DNA of 64,000 nucleotides from a virus: positions 194,358 through 258,357 of IMG/VR virus record IMGVR_UViG_3300023083_000001; one strand, 5' to 3'. The translations under genes were made by a program, and so were the position numbers. Positions within the stretch are counted from its first letter, which is position 1, and each line of letters begins with the position of its first letter. This document shows, piece by piece, positions 15,820 through 24,453 of this stretch. The notes below the pieces were generated by a model. That model had not been told where the DNA came from. It saw only the letters and a program-made list of their open reading frames with translations, and made no database searches.

Positions 15820-16488
15820 ATGTCCGAAGCTGAAGATAACAAAGTAAAAGAACCGATAGACCCAGCATCTGATCATTACCGTGAGATCATCAACACCGGC
15901 CTCGAGCATATGACCGAAGCCGCGAAAGAGATCAATGGTTTTGTTGCACAGCGCAAGCGTGTGGTGCCTGAGGGTTTCTTCATCAACATGTTGCTGCCGA
16001 TCATTCGTGCACACATCCGCCAAGAACATCCCGTGGAATTGGGATACTGGCTGAACGTGGCCGACGGCATGCACAACACCATCGACGTGCATGATGACAA
16101 AGATCCAGCGAAAATCCTCTTCACCGTACCACCTGCTTTCAACAACTTACCTGACCGTGACAAGAAACCAGAAACGGGTAAGCGCTTCGGCACTATCGCG
16201 CAGCTGGTTAACGCTCAGGCGGGCATGCTGGACAATGGCGACACTCGCGGTAGCATGGCTATTGATAACGAACTCAACGCTATCTGTGCTCCCCGTCCCG
16301 AAGATGACGAGAAGACCAAAAACCTGTTACTCCTGGTTGAGATCTACGAGCGATACGAGCTTCCTCTAGAAGAACTCCTCGGATCAGCGGCCGACGAAAT
16401 TCGTCAGCTACTCCGAAAGCGCGACGGCAAAGTTGTACAGGGAACTACAAATGACGGCGATGACGAAGAGCCACCCCTCCTCTACTAA
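15820..16488 (+). CDS. unknown protein of 222 residues
   Basis: ATG 15820 follows AGAGG within a terminator-like stem. Mainly helical and charged, with an acidic C-terminus (DGDDEEPP). No known domain. The last 38 bases overlap the start of the SbcD-like gene, so the two are probably translated together; this hints at a DNA-metabolism context but nothing more. Confidence 0.7.
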   Translation: MSEAEDNKVKEPIDPASDHYREIINTGLEHMTEAAKEINGFVAQRKRVVPEGFFINMLLPIIRAHIRQEHPVELGYWLNVADGMHNTIDVHDDKDPAKILFTVPPAFNNLPDRDKKPETGKRFGTIAQLVNAQAGMLDNGDTRGSMAIDNELNAICAPRPEDDEKTKNLLLLVEIYERYELPLEELLGSAADEIRQLLRKRDGKVVQGTTNDGDDEEPPLLY

Positions 16489-17632
16489 CGCCATCACCAA
16501 AGTAATCCTGGGGGAGTTTCTATTTTCCCCCAGAGTTGCAGGTGAGATCAGGATCTCCAACATCAGTGACGTCCATCTTGGTCATGGACGTGTACCGACG
16601 GCAAAGATCCTTGATTGGTGGGAGCAGGTCTATACCCCAAAGATGCTCGATTGCCTGGACGTCATTATTGTCTCAGGTGATTTGTTTGACCGCCGTCTAC
16701 CCCATGACGGTGATGATGCAAAACTGATTGCCCGCTGGGCAGGTCGTTTCCTAAGACGTCTGGTCAAACACGGTGTAGCCCTCAGGATCCTGGAAGGCAC
16801 ACCAAGCCACGACAACCGTCAGTCCAGATGGTTAGTCGACTACAACGAAATGATGCACCTGGCAGCCGATGTCAAGTTCTACGAGTGCATCACAATCGAT
16901 GAACTGATCCCTGGTGGTCCGTCCGTCCTTTATATACCGGACGAAGTCAACCACGATGCCAACCAGACCTGGATCGAAGTCCAGGAGTACATGCGTGAGC
17001 ATGACTACAAGACCGTCGACTTTGCCGTGATGCACGGTATGTTCACGTTTCAGGAACCGATCAAGAGTATCGCGAGCCACTTGGAAGATCGGTATGAATC
17101 GATTGTGAACCACCGCATCATGATTGGACATCACCACACGCATGTCCAGTCTGGCAAGATTGTCGTCCCAGGATCTACCGAACGTCTAAGACACAATGAG
17201 GAAGAGGATAAAGGACATTACCAGTTCACCTTCTCCAAAGAGCGTGGTTTGTTCGATGAGTATTTTATCATCAACTCCCAAGCTACTGTGTTCACAACGT
17301 TTGATGTCGAAGGCTGGTCGTACAAGAAGGTCCACGATCTGCTCCAGAAACACGATCATCTGCCTAATGGTTCAAACCTGAGGCTTAAGCTTAGTCGTAA
17401 GGACGATGCCTACATCAGCTTTAATAAGTTGAAATCAGATTTCCCTCATTTCAAACTCGAGCACAAAATGGTCGAGCTGGAAGAGCAGGAGAAAGAAGTC
17501 GTAGAACTGATCGACCGCCCGGTCATGACGTCGATCCGTCCTGACACCTTACGTGCATTGCTGGAACCTAAGCTCAGCGGTATATCGGCAGAGATCAGGG
17601 CAGCAGTCGATAAGGCGTTAGAAACCTGTTGA
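16451..17632 (+). CDS. SbcD/Mre11-like metallophosphoesterase (nuclease subunit)
   Basis: 393 residues from ATG 16451 (MTAMTKSH), behind AGGGAAC. Metal-binding motifs occur in the family order: SDVHLGHG (D-x-H), SGDLFDRR (GDxxDR), GTPSHDN (a GNHD variant), VMHG, and GHHHTH. This is the calcineurin-like nuclease plan of SbcD, Mre11 and T4 gp47, which process DNA ends during recombination-dependent replication. The C-terminal third (about 300-393) is a separate charged helical region. The SbcC/gp46 ATPase partner is not visible nearby. GTPSHD replacing GNHD is a mild deviation that keeps the His and Asp. Confidence 0.85.
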   Translation: MTAMTKSHPSSTNAITKVILGEFLFSPRVAGEIRISNISDVHLGHGRVPTAKILDWWEQVYTPKMLDCLDVIIVSGDLFDRRLPHDGDDAKLIARWAGRFLRRLVKHGVALRILEGTPSHDNRQSRWLVDYNEMMHLAADVKFYECITIDELIPGGPSVLYIPDEVNHDANQTWIEVQEYMREHDYKTVDFAVMHGMFTFQEPIKSIASHLEDRYESIVNHRIMIGHHHTHVQSGKIVVPGSTERLRHNEEEDKGHYQFTFSKERGLFDEYFIINSQATVFTTFDVEGWSYKKVHDLLQKHDHLPNGSNLRLKLSRKDDAYISFNKLKSDFPHFKLEHKMVELEEQEKEVVELIDRPVMTSIRPDTLRALLEPKLSGISAEIRAAVDKALETC

Positions 17633-17650
17633 TCCAAGGAGTGTCTGCTC

Positions 17651-18505
17651 GTGTCTGTTGATTCCATCTCTCGGGATACTCTGGCGGCAAGAGCCGTCGG
17701 ACAATTCCCTATTTCGATTGCTACCAGTCTGGCTATTGAGTCAGCAGTAGGTATTTTACCTGAGGCGCCAACAGACTCTCCTGAAATCAAGAAGCGTCAG
17801 TTGTTGATGGTAAACGTCAGAACGCTGATCCGTAATCTGTACGGGTCGGTAGATAAAGAACAAAAGTCTAAGTTGGAAGAGTACACGATCGCTGAATGTA
17901 TTGCCGGAGAGATGCGGGCTATTGAAGCCATTGTCGCAGAACACTCCGATGGTCGTTGCAGTTGTGTGTTCTACTTCTGCTCCCACTTGGACGCGCCTCG
18001 TCGTTTCATGAAAGCGATCCTCAAGTCTCCCAGCACTGTCGGCCAGCAGATGTATCAAGCATCGGAAGCTGCAATCGTCAAGTACCTGGACACGGAGTTT
18101 GCGTCTACTGCTCCGATCACTCATTACGTGAGTGACTTCCCGGACATCAACCTCAACACGTTGATTATGACGCATTATCCGATCGACCTGCTGCAACGGT
18201 ATAAGTTTGCCTCTCTAATGCTCTTAGAATCACACACAGGCGCTCTCAAGCCGCCTATGATGTGGAATACCAAACTACAGAACGGTAGAGAGCTGGAAAT
18301 TATTCCGTTTGACCGCATGACACTTCAGATGTTTGGTGATGGTGTCTTGTTTACGCCAATGCCAACAAAGATCCGAAAGGTCATGTTGGAGATTGCTGCG
18401 CAGAACATGTGGACACCAGGTACTACTAAGGATCTGGCGATCTACTCGGTTGAGAAACACCACGATCCGGCACTCACGGTCTTGGTGAAAGAGATGTACA
18501 GGTAA
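17651..18505 (+). CDS. unknown protein of 284 residues (GTG start)
   Basis: GTG 17651 is preceded by AAGGAG and lies 18 bases after the nuclease stop. Mixed alpha/beta, with a cysteine cluster (C-x-C-x5-C in GRCSCVFYFC) around residues 101-108. No membrane segment or nucleotide-binding motif. Co-transcription with the nuclease and the SSB-like gene suggests a DNA-metabolism setting. Not recognised. Confidence 0.7.
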   Translation: MSVDSISRDTLAARAVGQFPISIATSLAIESAVGILPEAPTDSPEIKKRQLLMVNVRTLIRNLYGSVDKEQKSKLEEYTIAECIAGEMRAIEAIVAEHSDGRCSCVFYFCSHLDAPRRFMKAILKSPSTVGQQMYQASEAAIVKYLDTEFASTAPITHYVSDFPDINLNTLIMTHYPIDLLQRYKFASLMLLESHTGALKPPMMWNTKLQNGRELEIIPFDRMTLQMFGDGVLFTPMPTKIRKVMLEIAAQNMWTPGTTKDLAIYSVEKHHDPALTVLVKEMYR

Positions 18506-18564
18506 TAAGTTAAATAACCGGACAATGGAATGTCCACGTAATCCACCCTCAGGTATTAAAGAAA

Positions 18565-19359
18565 ATGGCTGACGACAGAAAACCCCGCAAAGACCCCACA
18601 GCGATTGACGACGGCAAACTCAAGCTGTTCGCCAAGCCGTTGAAAGATGATGGCTCAGCGCGCGCTCCATCCCTGCGGGTGAAGATGATCGAGAACAATC
18701 CATGCATCCACGTGGACCTCGGCATCAAGACTGAAGGGCGCAACGGTAAAGAAGGCTACCCGATCTCGATCGAAACGCCGATGGAACCTCGTTCTTTCAA
18801 CATGTTGATGTGCATCATCATGGACGTAGCGGCCGCCAAAGGCGCCTGCTCGTTGGAAATGGAAAACTGGGGTCACCCATTCCTCTGGAACAAAGATCAG
18901 GGTAAGAACGTCCGTTCTCCTGAGCGCATGATCATTTCCCGCTTCTGCATCTCCAAACGTGACGACGGCATGGTCACCTTCGGCGTTGCTGCTAAAGGCA
19001 AGCAGGACGTAACGTTCGAGTTCACTCCGAACGAATTCCACGCGTTGACTCAGAACGGTCAAGCGGTCGGTGTTTCCATCTCCTCCAAGCTCGCAGCACA
19101 AGCCTGGGCCGGTGTCTGGAAAGATCTGTACGTAACACACTTCGAACGGAACTGGGTAGAACCTGAGTTCATGAAGAAGCGTCGTCTGGAAAACATGCAA
19201 CGCGCTAATGGCGGTGGCAGCGGCTACAACAGCGCACCTGCTGGCGGTGGTCAGCAACAGCGTCCACAGCAACAGAACAATTACCAGCAACAACCTACAG
19301 CGCCTGCTGGCGGCGGTGGCGTACCTGACTTCGACGTAGGGGAAGATATCCCTTTCTGA
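18565..19359 (+). CDS. candidate single-stranded DNA-binding protein with an SSB-type acidic tail
   Basis: 264 residues in three parts: an N-terminal folded domain (about 1-205), a Gly/Gln/Asn/Pro-rich linker (about 210-250), and a final DFDVGEDIPF. Bacterial SSB ends in DFDDDIPF after a similar Gly/Gln linker; that tip binds partner replication and repair proteins. The N-terminal domain shows no obvious classic OB-fold signature, so it may be a divergent or different ssDNA-binding fold. Strongly biased codons suggest abundant product, as expected of an SSB. It lies next to a nuclease and upstream of RNAP genes. DNA binding is inferred from the tail and composition. Confidence 0.65.
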   Translation: MADDRKPRKDPTAIDDGKLKLFAKPLKDDGSARAPSLRVKMIENNPCIHVDLGIKTEGRNGKEGYPISIETPMEPRSFNMLMCIIMDVAAAKGACSLEMENWGHPFLWNKDQGKNVRSPERMIISRFCISKRDDGMVTFGVAAKGKQDVTFEFTPNEFHALTQNGQAVGVSISSKLAAQAWAGVWKDLYVTHFERNWVEPEFMKKRRLENMQRANGGGSGYNSAPAGGGQQQRPQQQNNYQQQPTAPAGGGGVPDFDVGEDIPF

Positions 19360-19403
19360 TCTGAAGACCATCAAATTAAACTACTGACGGCCTAGAAGCC
19401 TTG

Positions 19404-19445
19404 CCACACAGACACCGAACAGGGTCTGTGTGGTGGGGGTTTATG
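19404..19445 (+). terminator. stem-loop after the SSB-like gene
   Basis: CCACACAGAC (19404-19413) pairs with GTCTGTGTGG (19424-19433), followed by a G/T stretch and TATGCC (TATG 19442-19445). There is no long T-run. The rest of 19446-19515 is AT-rich (ATATATAAGG before the next RBS) and may hold a promoter. Confidence 0.6.
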
Positions 19446-19515
19446 CCGCCTTAGTGTAAATCTTTACAACCATACATCATAACTATGAACAGCACCATAT
19501 ATAAGGATCAGTTGG

Positions 19516-21111
19516 ATGAAATTCAGCATCTCCAGTTTCACCAAACGCAGTTTCTCAATGGTTCAGGTCGACCATCCTGGCGAGAATGAACTTATCTTTA
19601 ACGCAGCAGGCTACGCTAACACCAAGCCTGGCGCGGTGGTGGCTGATGCTGATTCAGAATTCGGTCAACGGGTAGAACTGTTTATCGAAGTCAACGAATT
19701 CATTTCACGTATGCCCGAAGCGACACAGTTGGCATTGTACGACTGCTACGCGCGGTTGGAATCTGTCTACTCGAACTACGGCGGCATGGGTTTGACAGTC
19801 AAGCATTCCAGCGACAGTCTGGACAATATGCTGGCTGACATCATTGGCGACATTTCCAAGATCGTAAAGCTTGCAGATCTGCGGGCTTACATCGTAGGTA
19901 ACAAGAATATCAAATTGCCATCTGAGCTTTCAGATGAGTACATCACAAACGACAAGATCACTCCATTGTACATGGAGCGTACCTATCGCAAAAGTGAGTA
20001 CATCGATTTGACGGCCGTGGCAATGATGACACGGTTCCTGATTCCTGTCTGGGGTACTTACTTGCCGATCAGTGGTAAAGAGAACTCGCCAGACATGAAA
20101 GAATACAACGGTTATAAACTGTTGGATAAATCTGAGCTGTACACGTGTCCTGCGCTTCAGCGTCTGGAAACGTACGTGCGGGCTAACCTGGTCGAAGGCG
20201 AGTACGAATTGACAATCGTGTTCAAGTTCTTGTCCAGCGAAGAAGTGCCGATCTACTTGATGGCATTGGCTCTGATCCGTAAACTCTCCATCGCGCCTCT
20301 GTCGGCTGAGTTCGACAAAGACCACTTGATGAAGATCGTGTACAACTACGTCTGCGGTAACAACAACCGCATGCCGGCAGCCTTTGGCTCCAACATCAAA
20401 CCAAAGACCGATAACGAAGGTCTGTCTGACGACAACGGTTCGGTGTGGTGCGTGTACAAGATGAAAGAACAGATCAGCACGGGCGATCTCATGATCGTGC
20501 AGGTCTACATCACCAACTATGTCTTCGCCGGGTTGGACATCGAGCCGACTCTGAAAGAAGAACGAATCAAGCAATGTGTTGAACGCGCCATGAACCTTCA
20601 AGACTTCGACCCTACCCCAGCACAGATTTCCTTGTGTCTGTGGGTGATGTCGACTGTTATTGCAGGTTGTGTGGTGGAGATGTTCGACAGGAAGACCCTG
20701 ATGATATCCATGGGACTGGCTCAAGCCGTACTGTGGGAATGGGGTTATCCACAACTGGCTATCCTGATGACCGCCAATCTGATCCCACTCGAAGAAGGTG
20801 AGTTGTTGCCGCCTATCCCTCGTACCAAGATTAGCCAATCTAATCGGGAACTGTTGGAAGTGATCTACCCGTACAAGTTGCCTGAAAGCAAACGCAGTGA
20901 AGCAGTCGTATCGACCAACCCAGGTATCCGGGGTGTGGAAGAAGTCGCGACTGAACTGTTCCGCAATGAATGGGAACCGCGTTGCCCTAAACCCCTGGCC
21001 GCCAGCTACTATCGTTCCGATGTTAGCCGACGTGTCGAAATCTCTACAGATATTCGTGATCAGATCGCCTCCTTGCTTATCAAGCTTGACGGTCATATTC
21101 GAATCATCTGA
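19516..21111 (+). CDS. unknown 531-residue protein; candidate fifth subunit of the non-virion RNAP
   Basis: ATG 19516 follows AAGGATC. Mainly helical, with no membrane segment, zinc site or nucleotide motif. phiKZ non-virion RNAP contains a fifth, non-beta/beta-prime subunit (gp68) of roughly this size, encoded between the gp55 and gp71-74 RNAP genes. This gene lies in the matching interval, between the beta-prime N-terminal (9837) and beta C-terminal (24454) genes. The neighbour at 21138 has similar size and is the alternative. The role is inferred from position and size only; the gene itself is clear. Confidence 0.75.
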   Translation: MKFSISSFTKRSFSMVQVDHPGENELIFNAAGYANTKPGAVVADADSEFGQRVELFIEVNEFISRMPEATQLALYDCYARLESVYSNYGGMGLTVKHSSDSLDNMLADIIGDISKIVKLADLRAYIVGNKNIKLPSELSDEYITNDKITPLYMERTYRKSEYIDLTAVAMMTRFLIPVWGTYLPISGKENSPDMKEYNGYKLLDKSELYTCPALQRLETYVRANLVEGEYELTIVFKFLSSEEVPIYLMALALIRKLSIAPLSAEFDKDHLMKIVYNYVCGNNNRMPAAFGSNIKPKTDNEGLSDDNGSVWCVYKMKEQISTGDLMIVQVYITNYVFAGLDIEPTLKEERIKQCVERAMNLQDFDPTPAQISLCLWVMSTVIAGCVVEMFDRKTLMISMGLAQAVLWEWGYPQLAILMTANLIPLEEGELLPPIPRTKISQSNRELLEVIYPYKLPESKRSEAVVSTNPGIRGVEEVATELFRNEWEPRCPKPLAASYYRSDVSRRVEISTDIRDQIASLLIKLDGHIRII

Positions 21112-21137
21112 TTTAACGCTACCAACAGGAGTTATCA

Positions 21138-22721
21138 ATGGAACTTATCAAACTGTCCTTCGTAGAAGCGGACGGGATGCTCAACCAGGTTATTCGCCCC
21201 TATGACCTGGATCAGCGTGGTTCGGCTATCGACCTCTTCTCCAAAGCCACTGAGAAAGGTTTCAATATCAGCGCTAAACGTTTGGCAGCAGTAGCCGCTC
21301 CACTCATGGGTCCGTCTACTCGTCGCAAGATCGACGCGCATATCTCCAACGGTTGGGATGCACCCCGCATCATGTTCGCAATGGTGATCGCTACCGGCAA
21401 CCGTGCCAACAGCAAAGAGTATCACTACATCGTCGGCCACACTGACGAATCCATGCACACTGTGCGTGGTACCAACGTGCGCTTCGAGAAGCGGATGAAG
21501 TTGTATTTCAACAACATCACCCGTATCCACATGACCGAAGCGACCTACATGACGCGAGATCGTGGTCATCGTTCGTTGTGGCAACCAAAGATCATCACGC
21601 ACGATCAGGTGTTGAACCGTAGCGCGATTGAAGGTTTCAACGGCGGTCGCCGCGAACACCGTAACCGCGCCATGTCTCTTCGTCCAACCGATCTGTTTAC
21701 ACGCCAGGGTGGTGAAACGGCATTCGGTGCGTACTTGACTGATAAAGATGTACCTGTCAAGAACCTGTGTGGCGTCTTCAGCGGTCAGTTGCGTTCTTCC
21801 ACTCGGGAGAATAACAGCTCGACCAACTTCATGCGTCGTAGTCTCAATGCGTTCGTCAGCTCAGCTGCCGATCCGCAGTCGGCATTCATTGACGACAACC
21901 ACGACCATGAAACCATGCAGCGTACGATCGACAGCGTGATCGAGAACAGCATCGATGCCGATCCGTACATCGAACAGATCCGCCGCGATTCCAACATCCT
22001 GGAACAAGGGTACATCACGTTCGGCGAACTGATGGACATGAACCCAGACTTTGACGAAGACTCGCAGCTTCCGTTCATCCCGCTGGACCGTAACAACCGT
22101 AACCGTATCGTGGACAACATCGTTGGCTTCAAATCCGACGAGAACGAATCCATTGCTGCGGCCATGATTGCTCACTCTCTGCCAGGCATCCTGATCAACT
22201 CGATGTATTCATCGGTTGATAACCTGACCATCACTACACGCGCGCGCGTCGGTGAGAACAAGTTGCAGTCAGCGTTTCCACATCCGTTTGTTGAAGGCAT
22301 GTCGATCGCAGCAAGCTGGCCGTACTTCGAAGATCAGATCGAAAACATCTTGATCCAGGAAGTCAGCAAGGGCGGTCAGTTTGAATTCGATGCCCGCATC
22401 GATGCCAACATTGACCAGATGATCAAGATCTGGATCCGCATGGACGGCGCGCCTGAGGCGTACTTCGAGTTCCCTGCGTTCTGCGATTCCCTGCTGTCTC
22501 CGATGTTGGAAGACAACATGAAGTCGTTCGAAGATCTGTCCAAGGGTATCGTGGATCTGGCTGGCGATTTGTCCAGGCAGCGTCTGCGTAGTAGTCCATC
22601 CGCCGTAGTGGAACCGGTCATCTTGACGGCCACTGAATCCATGCGCAATACACGTACCGACGGTATTGACCGTGGTGCAAGTCAACCTCGCGCATCCAGT
22701 CGTACTGACCGGTCCTGGTAA
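21138..22721 (+). CDS. unknown 527-residue protein with a basic tail ending RSW
   Basis: ATG 21138 follows CAGGAG. A folded region of about 490 residues is followed by a flexible Arg/Ser-rich tail (about 495-527) ending TDRSW. The next gene ends in a Gly/Arg tail with the same last three residues. Many Arg and Asn residues and paired HD/DH motifs (DDNHDHE) are visible, but no recognised catalytic pattern. Possibly a nucleic-acid-associated protein; also an alternative candidate for the extra RNAP subunit. Confidence 0.75.
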   Translation: MELIKLSFVEADGMLNQVIRPYDLDQRGSAIDLFSKATEKGFNISAKRLAAVAAPLMGPSTRRKIDAHISNGWDAPRIMFAMVIATGNRANSKEYHYIVGHTDESMHTVRGTNVRFEKRMKLYFNNITRIHMTEATYMTRDRGHRSLWQPKIITHDQVLNRSAIEGFNGGRREHRNRAMSLRPTDLFTRQGGETAFGAYLTDKDVPVKNLCGVFSGQLRSSTRENNSSTNFMRRSLNAFVSSAADPQSAFIDDNHDHETMQRTIDSVIENSIDADPYIEQIRRDSNILEQGYITFGELMDMNPDFDEDSQLPFIPLDRNNRNRIVDNIVGFKSDENESIAAAMIAHSLPGILINSMYSSVDNLTITTRARVGENKLQSAFPHPFVEGMSIAASWPYFEDQIENILIQEVSKGGQFEFDARIDANIDQMIKIWIRMDGAPEAYFEFPAFCDSLLSPMLEDNMKSFEDLSKGIVDLAGDLSRQRLRSSPSAVVEPVILTATESMRNTRTDGIDRGASQPRASSRTDRSW

Positions 22722-22759
22722 GGGACCGGCGTTACCTTCTTCAATAACAGGAAATAAGC

Positions 22760-23986
22760 ATGTCAACTAAACTTGAAACACTACTGGACTTCGACACGAA
22801 AGTGTTGGGCGATGTCGGCGTGTTCGATAATGATGGCGGCGGCATGTTGTCTTATACTGGCCGGGATGGCAAGCCTAAGGCAGTGACCATCAGTGGTAAA
22901 CGTCTGGTTCTGCCTACTCAGCAGTTCCTGCGTGACGGCGACTGGGAGAAACGCATTGCGTGGCACCCACTGTCCGAACAGATCAACGAAGGTCCAAGCC
23001 CGGTCCTGAACGCCACCAAGAACTACATCACCGAACGGTTGAAACTGACCTTCCGTGAACTGGCTCTGGCGTTGATGGAACTGGCTGCTGAAGAAAAGCG
23101 CCACAAGGCATTGACCGCCAAAGCTGGTAAGTACCTGGTGACTTTGCCAGGCGCTGATCAGAAAGTAGTCGACACCCTGCGTAAGGTTCTGGACTCGGTC
23201 GGTGATGCGCCTGAGAAACGTTCGATTACCATGTTCCTCAAGAACGGCGGCAAGAACGGTGCTCTGCGTAGCTGCATGGTCAGCTTCCCAATCCTGGATG
23301 AATCTGAAACCGAAGTAGAAGATGGTGCAACCTTCTTCGGCGTGAAGATGCCTCGTAAGACTAAGGACAAGCAATTGATCCTGAGTCTGTTCGAATACAT
23401 CCTGGGCGACAAAGACTATCGCGAGACTTACACGCAGTCGTCTAGCAACAGCGATGCGCCGTACTTGCATTGCCTGCTGCTGTCGTTCCAAGTGTTGGCT
23501 GAGCGTTTCAACAAGCTGATCGAAGTTCACGTTGCGGCTTGTCCACAACTGTCGGGTTTCAAGTTCGGTTTGGGCTGGCTTGAAAACATGAACGACTTCG
23601 ACAACTTCGCAAAAGTCTACGGCGTGGCGGTTCCATCTCTTCCGGGTAACAGCGGCGTTACTGCCTCTGAACCTGAAGACTCCAGCAAAGACGTGTTCGA
23701 AGCCGATGCTGAAGATCTGGGCAAGGTTGCTATTGACCTGCCGTGGGATGAGCGTCCAGGTGACACTGGTCGTCGTGATTCACCGTCTCGCGATCGTCGA
23801 TCGGTAGAGCGTGAACCGGTGCGTCAGGAAGGTGTTCCAACTCGTAGCCTCAAGGACGTGTTGGGCGGCAGCCGTCGTAATGACGAACCAGACCGTGAGA
23901 CTCGCGGTAGCAGCTGGCGCAGCAGCGGTCGTGATGACCGTGGTGGCGGTGGACGTCCAAGCGGCCGTGGTGGTCGTAGCTGGTAA
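22760..23986 (+). CDS. unknown 408-residue protein with an RGG-like C-terminal tail
   Basis: ATG 22760 follows ACAGGAAA. Residues about 1-295 form a folded domain with biased codons suggesting abundance. Residues about 300-340 are acidic, and the last 70 are Arg/Ser/Gly/Asp-rich, ending in repeated GGGG-R and RGGRSW. RGG-like tails usually bind RNA or ssDNA or drive self-association. It is the third gene of the 19516 unit, ending at a stem-loop. Family not recognised. Confidence 0.75.
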   Translation: MSTKLETLLDFDTKVLGDVGVFDNDGGGMLSYTGRDGKPKAVTISGKRLVLPTQQFLRDGDWEKRIAWHPLSEQINEGPSPVLNATKNYITERLKLTFRELALALMELAAEEKRHKALTAKAGKYLVTLPGADQKVVDTLRKVLDSVGDAPEKRSITMFLKNGGKNGALRSCMVSFPILDESETEVEDGATFFGVKMPRKTKDKQLILSLFEYILGDKDYRETYTQSSSNSDAPYLHCLLLSFQVLAERFNKLIEVHVAACPQLSGFKFGLGWLENMNDFDNFAKVYGVAVPSLPGNSGVTASEPEDSSKDVFEADAEDLGKVAIDLPWDERPGDTGRRDSPSRDRRSVEREPVRQEGVPTRSLKDVLGGSRRNDEPDRETRGSSWRSSGRDDRGGGGRPSGRGGRSW

Positions 23987-23994
23987 CGGCATAC

Positions 23995-24020
23995 ATGGGC
24001 AGGGGTAAAACCCTGCCCAT
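23995..24020. terminator. stem-loop between convergent genes
   Basis: ATGGGCAGGG (23995-24004) pairs with CCCTGCCCAT (24011-24020), preceded by GGCATAC and followed by CTTGCTTTTTAATTT. It separates the rightward gene ending 23986 from the leftward gene ending 24042. Confidence 0.75.
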
Positions 24021-24041
24021 ACTTGCTTTTTAATTTGTGGC

Positions 24042-24386
24042 TCAACTAACCGTAAGGCTGGTCCGATAGACTTGTTTCAACCGTGCAACTGTAGATTCAT
24101 CAGGGACGAGAAGACTGTTCAAGTTCTCATCCATGGCGTGTGTATCATTCAACCCGTTAAGTCGCATAACAAGCCGATGGTCTTCGAGCGCAACATTCGA
24201 AGCTAGAAGAAACCCCGTCAGATCAAATCGGTAGAGATAACCCGTCTCTGGCGAGATATAAACGCTTCGTGTGCTGGGGTCATTCTTCAGCAGTATGACC
24301 AACGACTCGATAAAAACATTATATTCATCGGTCATGGTGATGAGGTCCGGCGATTGGATCATGTAGCTATCTAGCTTCGTGGGCAT
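24042..24386 (-). CDS. small unknown protein on the opposite strand
   Basis: 114 residues from ATG 24386 (MPTKLDSYMIQ) behind TAGGAG. It is a lone leftward gene inserted between two rightward operons. The product is acidic, mixed alpha/beta, with no motif recognised. The gap 24387-24453 must carry both its promoter and that of the RNAP beta gene. Such single inverted genes often enter phage genomes as independent cassettes. Confidence 0.7.
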   Translation of the reverse strand: MPTKLDSYMIQSPDLITMTDEYNVFIESLVILLKNDPSTRSVYISPETGYLYRFDLTGFLLASNVALEDHRLVMRLNGLNDTHAMDENLNSLLVPDESTVARLKQVYRTSLTVS

Positions 24387-24453
24387 TTCAGTCTCCTAAA
24401 ACCTACAGTCATACATCATTTACCTGACCAGCAATAACAACCAGGAGTAGTGA
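24387..24453. promoter_or_regulatory. divergent intergenic region
   Basis: 67 AT-rich bases between the leftward gene at 24386 and the rightward RNAP beta gene. CATACATCATTTACC resembles the AT-rich phage promoter elements seen elsewhere in this window. CAGGAG precedes ATG 24454. No defined promoter can be proved from sequence alone. Confidence 0.35.
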
